Source: Branchiostoma belcheri | Lineage: Eukaryota; Chordata; Leptocardii; Amphioxiformes; Branchiostomatidae | Direction of reading: 5' to 3' | DNA length: 64,000 bases | Assembly: GCF_001625305.1 (NCBI RefSeq) | Contig: NW_017803888.1 | Span: forward strand, 62,001 to 126,000 | Part shown: positions 13,101-22,853 of the stretch, one piece after another | Layout of the letters: each line of letters opens with the position of its first letter | Numbering within the stretch: the first letter of the stretch is position 1 | The notes under the pieces: generated by a model | Database searches by the model: none | The model's input: the letters and a program-made list of their open reading frames with translations, nothing else | What the model was told of the DNA's origin: nothing | Made by a program: the position numbers and the translations under genes

Positions 13101-13170
13101 AGTTTCAGTAGATCCCGACGGCCACAGAGCAGAGTAACACCGTCAAACTAACCCGCACTGGGACCGACAT
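10136..13170 (-). CDS. HSD11B1-like short-chain dehydrogenase, copy A, with in-frame stop in exon 1
   Basis: This is an SDR of the 11-beta-hydroxysteroid dehydrogenase 1 / HSD11B1L type, expected to be an NADP(H)-using ER membrane enzyme. Exons: 13083-13170, 11943-12073, 11324-11435, 10893-11111, 10605-10771, 10136-10327 (303 codons, all phases fit). It has an N-terminal anchor, the cofactor motif TGCSTGIG, the catalytic Ser in VAVSSGFGK and the catalytic YCASK. It ends LVPES-stop like copy B. Codon 22, a Trp in copy B, is TGA here (13105-13107). No in-frame Met follows it before the cofactor motif, so the standard reading is null unless another first exon is used. It may be a recent pseudogene, a segregating null allele or a sequence error. 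Confidence 0.85.
10425..10590 (+). repeat. Dispersed repeat, family 'CGTAGCTTGTTTT', copy 1
   Basis: It shares the order GCGTAGCTTGTTTTGGGG, AAGTATGAAATGATGACGAA and TTGCCTTGGATGCCTTCAA with 29205-29480 and 57000-57207 (same strand) and 53470-53645 (opposite strand). It is intronic in HSD copy A. Confidence 0.65.
11690..11850 (+). mobile_element. LINE 3' tail, decayed
   Basis: One frame ends EEWRKLVVRSSVLPRRSNE and is followed by a stop and a GATGATGATG tail. This is a common pattern at the 3' end of LINE ORF2 copies. It lies in an intron of HSD copy A. Confidence 0.5.
12074..13082. other. Intron 1 of HSD copy A
   Basis: About 1 kb without a recognised gene. Apart from the candidate exon at 12666-12702, nothing was identified. 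Confidence 0.6.
12666..12702 (-). other. Possible alternative first exon of HSD copy A
   Basis: On the minus strand an ATG opens MIRQLSDVGIDL and is followed after 37 bases by a donor (G|GTAAAC) in the same phase 1 as the normal exon 1. Spliced to 11943-12073 it would restore a frame without the TGA and without the membrane anchor. There is no other support, and chance is a fair explanation. Confidence 0.25.
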
Positions 13171-13439
13171 CGTGTGGGCTTGTTTACACAAAGAAGGATG
13201 CAGGTAGGGGAAAGGTCACTTAAAAGTGACTAGCAAACACCATGGTAAACTAGAAAGGCCGACATTTGCCCGTGGGCAAATACAGCATATTTCACTCCCC
13301 ATTCCAAACTGGACTGTTCCATATCAACCTTTTCCATCAAGTATGAAATATTTTAATACCCGCATGTTCGGAACAATTGTTCTCAAAACGTTTAACCCCC
13401 ATACAGTGCTCTATAGTAACAAACATACTCTTTTTACAC

Positions 13440-13675
13440 AACCAAGTGTTTTACTCACTCACTCACTCACTCACTCACTCACTCACTCACTCACTCACTC
13501 ACTCACTCACTCACTCACTCACTCACTAGTCACTCACTCACTCACTCACTCACTAGTCACTCACTCACTCACTCACTAGTCACTCACTAGTCACTCACTC
13601 ACTCACTAGTCACTCACTCACTAGTCACTCACTCACTCACACACTCACTCACACACACACACACACACACACTAT
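13440..13675. repeat. (ACTC)n tetranucleotide satellite with AGTC interruptions, then (AC)n
   Basis: A long CACT/ACTC run is broken at intervals by CTAGTCACTC. It ends in a (CA)n tract before ATCGATCGAT. It lies between HSD copies A and B. Confidence 0.95.
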
Positions 13676-13739
13676 CGATCGATATCAACAAGTATGTATT
13701 TAATTTTTCTTTAAGACACACATCATAATATTCAAAAGG

Positions 13740-14085
13740 CAGCATCCAAATGTTAAACACCCATCAGTACACTAAAATCCCCAATGTATGTAATGTATGA
13801 CTCAGCTCCATTAAAACCTATTGATACTTATAAAAATCCCTAAATGTACGTGTTTGACTCTCCATGACACCCCACACATGTTAACACCTATTGCTACACA
13901 TAAAAAATCCCTCACTACGTGCATGTTTGACTCAGATCCATGATGTCCCACCCACATTAAACACCTATTGGTACATATAAAAATCCCTAAATGTACGTGT
14001 TTGGCTCAGCTCCATGACGTCCCACACATATTAAACACCTATCAATGCATATAAAATCCATAACTGTACGACACCACTTCCATTG
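13740..14085. repeat. Minisatellite, unit about 70-77 bp, about 5 copies
   Basis: Each unit carries ACACCTATTG.TAC, ATAAAAATCCCTAAATGTACG and GTTTGACTCAGCTCCATGA. The CCTATT landmark recurs near 13817, 13887, 13964 and 14038, with a diverged unit in front. It lies in the spacer between copies A and B. Confidence 0.85.
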
Positions 14086-14094
14086 CAAATCATT

Positions 14095-14330
14095 AACTTT
14101 CATGTAAAAAAAAGTCATGGTTAACTTTGAGGTAACCAAATCATTACCTTTCCAGTAACCAAAGCGTTAAATTCTAGGTAACCAAATTATTAACTTCTAG
14201 GTTACCAAATAATTCACTTACGGATAACCAAGCCATTAGCTTTTAGCACACAAATTAACCACAGGCTTTCAGCTATCCAAGTTCCAAGTGACCAAACCAG
14301 ATCATTAACTTTCCGGTAACATGTTAACCC
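14095..14330 (-). repeat. Minisatellite, unit about 23-24 bp, abutting and overlapping the end of HSD copy B
   Basis: On the minus strand the units look like GGTTACCTAGAAGTTAATAATTT. The best copy (about 14131-14154) differs little from the last codons and stop of copy B (GTTACCGGAAAGTTAATGAT). The array therefore forms the start of that gene's 3' UTR. Confidence 0.75.
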
Positions 14331-15979
14331 TTGCTGCAATAAAGTCCACAACCTGAGGCGCGAGCCCGCTGAGTCTTGCCATGACCCAGGTGTAGAAGGG
14401 ATAGTAGACCTCCCGTGTGCGGGTCGCTCCTCCCCGTATAACGGCCTGGGCGGTCTCCCTTATCGGGGCGGCACCTTCCAGCACCTTGGCACCGTCCGGT
14501 ACGTCCTGAAACATATCAAAACCAGAAATGTAATATTTGTAAAGCAAATGCATGCACGGTGTTTACCTTCACATAGCCTAGCCTTAATCTCCAAGCAGAC
14601 CTTGTATACTATATCCATCGGACAGTATCCATCGGATACTCTATGCGGCCACCCCAAGATCTGCTTGGAGATTAGATGACATCAGCGCGTGCATTAATTT
14701 CGCCTGATTTTGACAAAAAATGTGTTGCCCTCCAATTGCGACAGTGGTCAACATGCCAAAATGGGCGGGCAAATACATTGTATGTCGTGAACCTCTAGAC
14801 TTGATCACGAGTTTGATGGCAGGTGTGACATTGACAACTCTATGTTGTTTCATCGCAAAATCAATACCCACTTGTAGTAGCCCCATGGTGGTACCACAAG
14901 CCGTTTTGCTCGAACTTGACCTTTGTCTCCCCAACACCAACTTACCTACCAAAAATCATGTATATCCATCCATGGCTTCAAGAGCTTTACCGCCTACGAC
15001 CACCCACAGTCTCTCCACTAAAGGCAAACCAATCTTGCGAAGGTAATTTTATGAATGTACAGACACTTTAATTGTGAGAATAAGAATAAGTGATAAGAGA
15101 TAAGAGACTGTTAGGGCATAGTTCCTAATTTCTGACTTACTTGCAACTTTTCCGATATCCTCGGTGTCAAGATCAATCCCAGCACGGCCAGGGTAACGGA
15201 CACGTCCTGTTCAGCCTTCATCAGTTCCACACGGAGGGAGCTGAAGAACCCGTCAAGGGCGAACTTCGCAGAGCTGTAGAAGGTCAAGTTGGGCCAGTAC
15301 ATTTTTCCTGTGAACAAACAAGATCAATATTTAATTAAGTGTTCGTGTTCAAAACCGTTTATGGCTTGAGGTTCTTTGTTCATTCATATACTCTTTCTTT
15401 TCTCCTTTCGTTTCTTTCTCATTGTTTTCCTGATGTTTCCCTTTTTCTTTTTCTTTCCTTCTTTTCTTTCTTTTGTTTACCTACTGTTTTCTTTCTTCCT
15501 TCTCTTTCTTTCTTTTTCTTGTCTCTTGCTGTTTCCTAATGTTTCTTTCTTCTTTCTCCCTCTTTCTTCTTTTTTTCGTTGCCTTCTTATTCTATTCCCC
15601 CTCTCCTTCTCTCTCCCTCTTCCCCGTTCTGAATGACCATACCTAAAAGCATTCACAATAGATTAATAAAATAATCTTACCGAAAGCAGAGGACACCACC
15701 ACGATGTGCCCGCTACTCTCCTTCAGCAGAGGCAGGGCCAGTGAGGCCAGCCGGACGTAGCTCACCAGGTTGATGTTTAAGAAGTCCACGAAGAAGTCCA
15801 TATTCGGGTCCTGGTCCCAAGACCTAGCCTTGAAGAACCTGTCTTGTATGGATCCGAAACTGGACCCAAGGTGGTTCAGCACCAGGTAGTCCAACCGACC
15901 TGAGGTGGGTTTAAAATGATGACCTTTTGTATAAGTGGTCATTATCTCTATGAAAAATGGACGTATTTCTGTTGGTGTA

Positions 15980-16010
<31 letters not shown>

Positions 16011-16017
16011 GTGTGTG

Positions 16018-16076
<59 letters not shown>

Positions 16077-16928
16077 TATAACTGCATGTCTTCAACGTGT
16101 GTCGAAGAATGTTTGTACTTAATCGCCGTACCAAATTTCTCCTTGGCTGCTTGAATGGTTCTCTCACAGTCCTCCGCCTTCCCCATGTCCCCGGCCACGT
16201 AGTGCGCCTCCTGGGCACCCAGGGACTTCGCCTTCGCTACCACCTGAAGAGAGGGGGAGCGAGGGGGCGTACACACGTCAGTTATGCATAACTCAAGCTA
16301 GAATTCAATATCCAGTGTATCGCACGCAATGTATTCTAAATCGTTTTCAAATAAATAGACGTCTTTTCACCTCCTTCAGCCTGTTCTCCCTCCTGGCTGT
16401 GATGAGAATCTTTGCTCCCAGCCGGGCGTACTGGTACGCCATCTCTTCGCCGATGCCGGTACTGCAGCCCGTGATGACGACGGTGGCCCCCCGCAGAGAC
16501 TCTGTCAGACCAGGGTGGTCAGACAAGACATGTCAGACAATGCAAAAGAAATCGTCCTTATATCTAGAGGTGAACAGTAGTGAAGGATTTACTGTATGCA
16601 TACACGCACGACTGCCATCAGTTGCCCACAACAAACGTTTCCGGGCAAGGATGCATCAATGGATTCTACCACGGACATTAAAGAAAATGTGTGTAGGTCC
16701 GTAGGTCCTATCGACATTATATTATATAATTCATAAATGTCGATAGGACCTACATTCTTCTGAGCACCAGATGTCATCTATGAGCAGAACTTTTGGTGGT
16801 TAAAAGAATTGGCCAGGCGGTATCAGCGCGCCCTATTTACCTGGATCGAAGCCATCGTAGTTCCAGAGGATCCCGGCGGCCCCAACAACGAGTAACACCG
16901 TCAAACTAGCCCACGACACCCGCCGCAT
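14305..16928 (-). CDS. HSD11B1-like short-chain dehydrogenase, copy B (intact)
   Basis: This is an SDR of the 11-beta-HSD type and the best preserved member of the cluster. Exons: 16841-16928, 16371-16501, 16132-16243, 15681-15899, 15141-15307, 14305-14505. They join in phase into 305 residues. It has a hydrophobic N-terminus (MRRVSWASLTVLLVVGAAGI), as in ER-anchored HSD11B1, and the cofactor motif TGCSTGIG. The Asn-containing LVLNH is followed by the catalytic Ser in VVVSSAFGK and the catalytic Tyr/Lys in YSSAK. The conserved C-terminal block is VIRGGATRTREVYYPF. A predicted lumenal oxidoreductase for steroid-like or other lipophilic carbonyls is the family default; the true substrate cannot be read from sequence. 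Intron 3 carries a long (CT)n(GT)n tract. Confidence 0.93.
15395..15620. repeat. Polypyrimidine-rich intron stretch
   Basis: This is a degenerate TTTC/CTTT-rich tract in an intron of copy B. On the plus strand it gives Phe/Ser/Leu-rich open frames that are not genes. Confidence 0.8.
15980..16075. repeat. (CT)n followed by (GT)n microsatellite
   Basis: A CT run changes into a long GT run in the intron between copy B exons 3 and 4. It creates Thr/His- and Cys/Val-rich spurious frames on both strands. Confidence 0.95.
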
Positions 16929-17823
16929 TGTCGGTACAGGAAAAAAATGAAATACCGCCGCGACTGGTCAAGGCATTAGCATTACAATCCAGTGGCTCTT
17001 TACGGGTCACTGACCTGTGGCCCAGTGGCCTGGAAAGCGCTGATCCCATCGGTTAACATGATTGTGTTGAAAAGGCACCTGCCACACATAGCCAAATATG
17101 GAACACTCCCGAACTCCCCTCAATCATGGTTGGGAGTAAGTCGGGAGCAAGGTCGGCTGTGGTTGGCTGGTGTTCGACAGGGTCGGCTACTGTTCGGCTG
17201 CGCCAGCCGAATGTTTGAGGTGTGGGCGGGAGGTTCGACCATGGTTGACTGGTGTTCGGGAGTAGGTCAGCAATGTAGTGTTCGGGACGTGTTCGGGGGT
17301 CAAATTTAGCTCAAATTTAACTCAAATTCCTATATAGAAAGGAGGAATACATCTGGTCTGGTTGCTCCCAAACTTAAGGCAGCCTTGGTTAGTTGGTAAT
17401 CGGGGGAAGGTTCCTCTTTGGAGGGTGAATGATGATGATGATGATGTAGAGAGTAACGTTACAAACCACCTGCTCCATGTTTACCGGTACCAGAAAAACA
17501 TAAGAAATGTACACCTTTTCTTGCCAGATTCGACCTGTAATATGTCCCCTAATTTTGAACACGAATTCTCCAACAACACAGAAAAACAAGATGTATAACG
17601 TTTTAGTATATCCCCCTGCTACAATATTCCAAACCCCTAGCGCTATGCATCCTGGGAATAGGAAAGGGCGATTTGAGTATTAGTATGTCATGAATAAACA
17701 AAGCTCAAACAAACAAACAAACAAACGGTAAATAGAAAGCGCACTGCGCATGGGTGCCAGGCATTGGGCACGCCCCCAACTTCTACCGGTACTTCGTCTG
17801 TCCGAGTCGCCAGTGTTGTAACC
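16929..17823. other. Intergenic between head-to-head HSD copies B (minus) and C (plus)
   Basis: Copies B and C start about 0.9 kb apart and point away from each other, so this stretch must hold both promoters. I recognise a dispersed repeat at 17070-17300 and short ATG and AAAC runs. I see no TATA box and no further gene. Confidence 0.7.
17070..17300 (+). repeat. Dispersed MITE-like repeat, family 'CCATGGTTGG'
   Basis: The end CACACATAGCCAAATATGG and the core GTTGGCTGGTGTTCG recur in reverse complement at 30130-30375. Shorter pieces lie at 20935-20990 and 50070-50140. The class is unknown; a non-autonomous DNA transposon is likely. Confidence 0.6.
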
Positions 17824-20800
17824 ATGTCGCGCCTTGTCTGGGGCAGTCTTGCGGCGGTCTTAGCTGCAGTGGCGCTCGGGGTCTTCGGGAGCTACTGTAA
17901 GTTTCAATCAGGGTATACAGTCAAAACTGCTGTAGAAGACTACTCAGGCGATAGGTGGTCACTATAGACAGAATTCTTAATACTTGTGTCAATTGGAAAC
18001 TATCTGAAGGACCTCTGCACCTGGCCGTTATGTAGAGGTGGTCACTAGTACAAGTTTGACTGTATGTCAGTGGCCAGGTGGTATTTCTGTACAGACGGTC
18101 ACTTGATCTAGGATTCTAGGTTGACTGTATTTCAACTTGATAAGCTTTAGTATAGAATCAATATACTATAGCAAAAGACTTCGCTGTGCTGCATACAGTC
18201 GCCCTACTTTTATTGTGACCTTTATACCATTGATGAGTATGCACATGTGCCCCTTTTTAATGACCCCTGAAACGGCCTTTCATTTCATCAACACTAAAGT
18301 ACGTCTAAGGAGTAAGGTAAGTAACTCAGACATTTCTGCTTTAAGTGCACACGTGCAGAGACTATAAAACTCTGTTCACTGGCAAGGAAATATCACTGAA
18401 AACTACGTTTTGTATCTGACCTACTTTTGATGGAGCGCTGAATATTAAGGGTTTTGAAATCTTCTTTCAGACTAGCAGTGTTTAAAGGGTGTCAGAGGCT
18501 GATTTTGCAGGGTTATTTTTCTGTCAACACTCGTGTCCTCAATGTAGACGTTATGTTTGTATCAAACCCTTTGTTCTAACAGAATTATCTCACGGGTTTC
18601 CTGAGTGTGTTTATATCAATCCACCATCTATGACAGGCTTATATACGGATATGTACAGTAAATCAATCATTTACGAGGCGGGACCATCTAAAGCACGTGT
18701 TAGCAGCGTATGCTGTTGATTAAATAATCTCTCCACTGTTTTTTTTTAGTGTTGGCCAGTCTAGCGGCCTTGGCTGGACTAGCTGTCTACTGGAACAAAG
18801 ATAATTTCGATCCAGGTAAGACTTTTTAAAGATTTTTCAGAGCCCCCCCCCCAAAAAAAAACCTTTCATAGTTTTGCAGTCCGTGGAAAATTGCTGTAGA
18901 AGGACGTAAACACTGACATAACTGAGGTTTACATGCTGTGGACCTAAAAGTAGAAATGTAGTGAAAACAATACCTTTGCCGTCTTTGTAGAAAAAGTACG
19001 CGGTGCGACAGTCGTCATCACAGGCTGCAGTACCGGCATCGGCGAGGAGGTGGCGTACCAGTACGCCCGGCTGGGAGCAAAGATCCTCATCACAGCCAGG
19101 AGGGAGAACAGGCTGAAGGAGGTGGGCAGGAGTTTTTGTATTGAATAAAGATTTGGAAAAAAATTGAAATCCATTGCAGTATATATTGAATTTTAGCTTG
19201 CGGTATGCAGAATTGAAGTTCATCCGCACCCTCTCTTCAGGTAGTAGCGAAGGCGAAGTCCCTTGGTGCCCAGGAGGCGCACTACGTGGCCGGGGACATG
19301 GGGAAGGCGGAGGACTGTGAGAGAACCATTCAAGCAGCCAAGGAGAAATTCGGTAAGAACGCAAACCTGTTTTGTTTTCGTCGGCGTTCATGGGCGCCGC
19401 CTTGTTGAATTTTAACGTTATTTTACCGCCATCTTGGTTCTGGTTAGAATTACGTGTTTATTTATCGACATTGTTTTCAATAGCCCCAGCATGGAAAGCA
19501 TGGCCAAAGCAAGCTGAAACGTACTGACCAAAGAACTTTTCAATCTCAGGGCGTCTTGACTACCTAGTCCTCAACCACGGAGGGTCGAACATCAAGAGTA
19601 TCCACGAGGATTTCGGGGAGAAGTCGTGGGAGGAGGACCCTGACATGAACTTCTTCGAAGACGTCGTGAACATCAATCTCATAGGTTACGTCCGACTGGC
19701 CACCCTGGCCCTGCCTCTGCTGAAGGACAGCAGCGGGCATATTGTGGTGGTGTCGGGTCCTCTAGGTAATAAATATCATGTATTTTTACGTGAGGAGTAG
19801 TTTGTTACGATAGACCATATGAAGGTAAATATTACGTATTTGCTTGTAAATGTTTCCTTTTTAGTTTATTATTGTATTTTTGTGCATCTATTCATGCTAT
19901 TATCATTTAACAGAAACTTAGGGATTGTTTGACCTTAATTCCGACCTCGACCTTCCGGTCAGTCTGCGGTTACAAAATTCCCCCTCATCCCTTGTGACCT
20001 TGAGAGGAGGGGGAGAGAGAGAGGGGGGAGAGAGAGAGAGAGAGAGAGAGGGGGAGAGGGAGAGAGAAATAGAGATAGACGCACGGAAAACAATACCTCC
20101 ACGGAGGTAATAGCACTTGCCCTTGTATCTGCAGGAAAGGTCCCAGTTCCTAACCTGCACTGGGAGGCCACTGTTAAGTTCGGTGTGGACGGGTTCTTCA
20201 GCTGCCTCCGTCTGGAGCTACAGAGGGCCGGACATGACGTGTCCGTCACCATGGCTATACTCGGCTTCACCAAGACGCCGGCGGTGATTGAAAGACTCCA
20301 GGTGCGGTAGAAATGCCCGCTGTCCAGTCTGTCGTGATTTGGGCGGATTCGGGGTTGCAGGAGCTCTCCGCCGCTCGACTCCCATGAAATGTTTGCCCAT
20401 CTTTTCCGGCATTTACTCTTCATCGTTGTAGTATGAACAACACGTTTTCAGTAGCAAATATAAGAGATCAGTTACTTAGTATGTACCTAAGTGTATGTCT
20501 ATTCCCGGTACAGTACTGGTACATTGATGTTCCGGTATTTTGGACCTGTACTAAGTGATTTTCGCGATATACTGTATAGATACGCAGCCCTAGAACAGAT
20601 AGGCGTGTCCAGTATGTACAAACCATTGACCTGTGCTGGCCAAGTAAAAATTAGAATCGTCTCCTATCTTCCAGAAAACAGAGAAAGGACGCAAGAGGCT
20701 GAAGAGGGCCACGCCCATCGACCAGACGGCCCTGGCCATCATCCGGGGCGGGGCGAGCCGAGCCCGGGAGGTCTACTTCCCGGCGTCCTTCTGCTGGACC

Positions 20801-20866
20801 GTGGTGACGATCGGCGCCATCTTCCCCTCCCTTCTCGACAAAATGTTTGTCAGGATGAAAATGTAA
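17824..20866 (+). CDS. HSD11B1-like SDR, copy C, predicted catalytically dead
   Basis: The frame is intact: exons 17824-17896, 18750-18815, 18991-19121, 19241-19352, 19550-19765, 20135-20301 and 20675-20866 total 957 bases (318 residues). It keeps the anchor and the cofactor motif TGCSTGIG. Aligned with human HSD11B1 (Ser170, Tyr183, Lys187), the Ser is Gly (VVVSGPLGK) and the Tyr is Glu (HWEATVKF), while the Lys remains. The frame and splice sites are all sound, so this looks like a kept pseudoenzyme, not a decayed gene. Its N-terminus has one extra exon compared with A and B, giving two hydrophobic stretches. Exons 3-4 are almost identical to A and B, while exons 5-7 have diverged. It starts 0.9 kb from copy B, head to head. 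Confidence 0.9.
20017..20070. repeat. (GA)n microsatellite
   Basis: An impure GAGAGA/GGGAGAG tract lies in the intron before copy C exon 6. Its Arg/Glu-rich open frames are spurious. Confidence 0.9.
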
Positions 20867-22326
20867 AGATTCTTGTCCGTGATTTGGGACTGTTGTTTTT
20901 CTTAATCATAGATTAGCCGGCGCGCGCACCCACTTATTCCCGAACGCCAGCCAACCTCCAGCCAACCATGGTCGAACACCTGAATGTTTTAAACATCTTG
21001 ATACCTTCGGCTGTTCGCAGATGTTCTTTCTGATGATTCTTCATTTATCGTTTTATTTTTCCGCCGTAAATTGTGTCCTCTCTCCGCCCAGACCGAAGTC
21101 GAAGACAGACTGCGCCGTGCTTCTCTCAAGGCCGCACAACGCAGTATCAATGGGCGACCCCTAAGGCTTCTATGGCGCGGGTATACAAAGTAGTGCGGAC
21201 AAAATTCTTGAAGCCTGGCTAGAACGTTTGATGTGAGAGGTAGTCAGGAGTAAACTGCACTGTGTGGTACAGAAACGTATCGCATTTTGAATGTGATTTG
21301 GAAGGTGAAGATTTTCCTGTTCGTGTATGAATGAGCCGCATTACGCAACTGGCTTTCCGGGTGAGTCGGCTGCAGATCAATTGACCTCCACCAGAGGGCC
21401 ATAATAAATACATTTATACAGCCATTTCGTGTGACAGGTTAGAACATGCAAAATAACGTTTATGTCGTACGTTGAAAAATATTGGAAAATGTCACAGAAT
21501 GCCAAAATTCATTCCAAAAGAGAAGACGAAAATGTAAAGGAATGAAAACGTAGAGTCTATTATTCACAATGCCAATGAAATATTACTGTGTGTTTAGTCA
21601 TTTGTTCAACCTTCATGACCGCCTAGTCTTTGTAAAGTTGTATACCAACCAGATTTTTGTCTAGACGTTTTCTAAATAATTGACCAACAAAATAGCAGCT
21701 ACAGGTCGAAAGATACCCACTAGGGGACTTCTTATTACTGTTAGATGGCTTCAGAACCACCAACTCTCTAATTAGCTAATGATAACATCAAAATCCTTGA
21801 AGCATAAAAGGTGACTCTTTCCTTCTTGTTTTCAGATATATTTTATTCATATTGAATAAGTTTTGTACAGGAATAAAGGCAAAGACATAACATTAAAATT
21901 ACATTGCAATTCTATAAAAAGCAATAATAAAGCTAAAACTTTAAAATTTGTTAAAATGAATACTCAAACGTTATCATCAATATTCTGGAATATAATATAT
22001 AAGTGACTTATAGGGTTCTATTGTATGTACAAATTCATAAATTCATCAATTTAATAATTGCTATCTATCAGTTAGCTATTAAGGACTCTGCAGTCTACCG
22101 CCATATAGCGCTAACCATTGAGTGCTCGATATAGGGATCATGACTAAAGCAGATGGTATAGATGTTCAAAATTCTGGAAACAGTTCTGTAGCTGGTGGAA
22201 ACGTTGTACCAAACAGGACCTGATCGTTTTAATAATGAAAAATAAACAAATAATGAAATCAGCAGATGAAGCATGGTCTTGGCGGTAAAAAAATTAATGT
22301 TCAACACAGCCATATAACATTACTTG
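20867..22326. other. Intergenic between HSD copy C (plus) and polycystin gene (minus), tail to tail
   Basis: Both genes end toward this stretch. It contains a roughly 395 bp dispersed repeat at 21018-21412. An AATAAA on the minus strand near 21842 could serve the polycystin transcript. No gene was seen. Confidence 0.65.
21018..21412 (+). repeat. Dispersed repeat of about 395 bp, near-identical copy at 61988-62371
   Basis: It runs from GCAGATGTTCTTTCTGAT through CGAAGTCGAAGACAGACTGC and TATACAAAGTAGTGCGGAC to ACCAGAGGGCCATA. The partner, 41 kb away in the same orientation, differs mainly by a small indel after GGCGACCCCTA. Such high likeness suggests recent mobility. No coding capacity was seen. 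Confidence 0.85.
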
Positions 22327-22853
22327 TTAAAACTCGGCATTGTTCTTTTTTTGCATGCGTCGTATTGCAATCTTTTGTCGCAGTGTACTCTCAAACTGGC
22401 GCCTTGCCCTACTCTGCCGCTGCTCCAGCCTTCCCTCATCCGCATCGTGTTGTTCTATCAGCATTTGGACATTCTCCAAGACGGTTTCCTTTTCGGAAAT
22501 GCTTTTCTTCAAATCTTTCTTTTGCATCCTCCTTTCAGTCAGTTTCCTCTTCAGCATCGCCTTGGCACGTCGCCTGCTTAATTTCTGTGCCTCCTCAAGT
22601 TTTAGCTGATCGTCTTCGTGAGCTTCGAGGATATTTTGAACCTGTTCCTGGATGCTGAATGCGGCTGAAGTTTGCGGTGACGCAGATATTTGCTTGGATG
22701 TTCCTTGTAATGGCACGTTGGGGCGTTGTTGTGTGGAGGAAGGACTTCCATTTGTATTGTTGGCCCACAGGCAGCGTGTAACGTCTGAGATTTCGTTCAA
22801 AGATTCCTCTATCATTCGCAAATTGGTACCTACATCAGCACGTTTTACCTCAT
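22327..22853 (-). other. Polycystin exon 47: cytoplasmic coiled-coil tail
   Basis: The last exon encodes about 175 residues rich in Glu, Lys, Gln and Arg with heptad-like hydrophobic spacing. A segment ending TERRMQKK is followed about 56 residues later by a similar one ending AIRRMQKK, so the tail seems to hold an internal duplication. In polycystins the tail coiled coil drives subunit assembly. The acceptor is CCACAG|ATGAGG. Confidence 0.88.

Noticed and set aside
13226-13579. 117-residue plus-strand frame rich in THSLTHSL
   Set aside because: It is the (ACTC)n satellite read as protein, with no start context or homology.
15339-15636. Phe/Ser/Leu-rich plus-strand frames
   Set aside because: They lie on a polypyrimidine tract in an intron of HSD copy B, on the strand opposite to the gene.
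19959-20423. 154-residue minus-strand frame across copy C exon 6
   Set aside because: It is antisense to a confirmed exon and includes the (GA)n tract. The Ser/Leu-rich part is the microsatellite.
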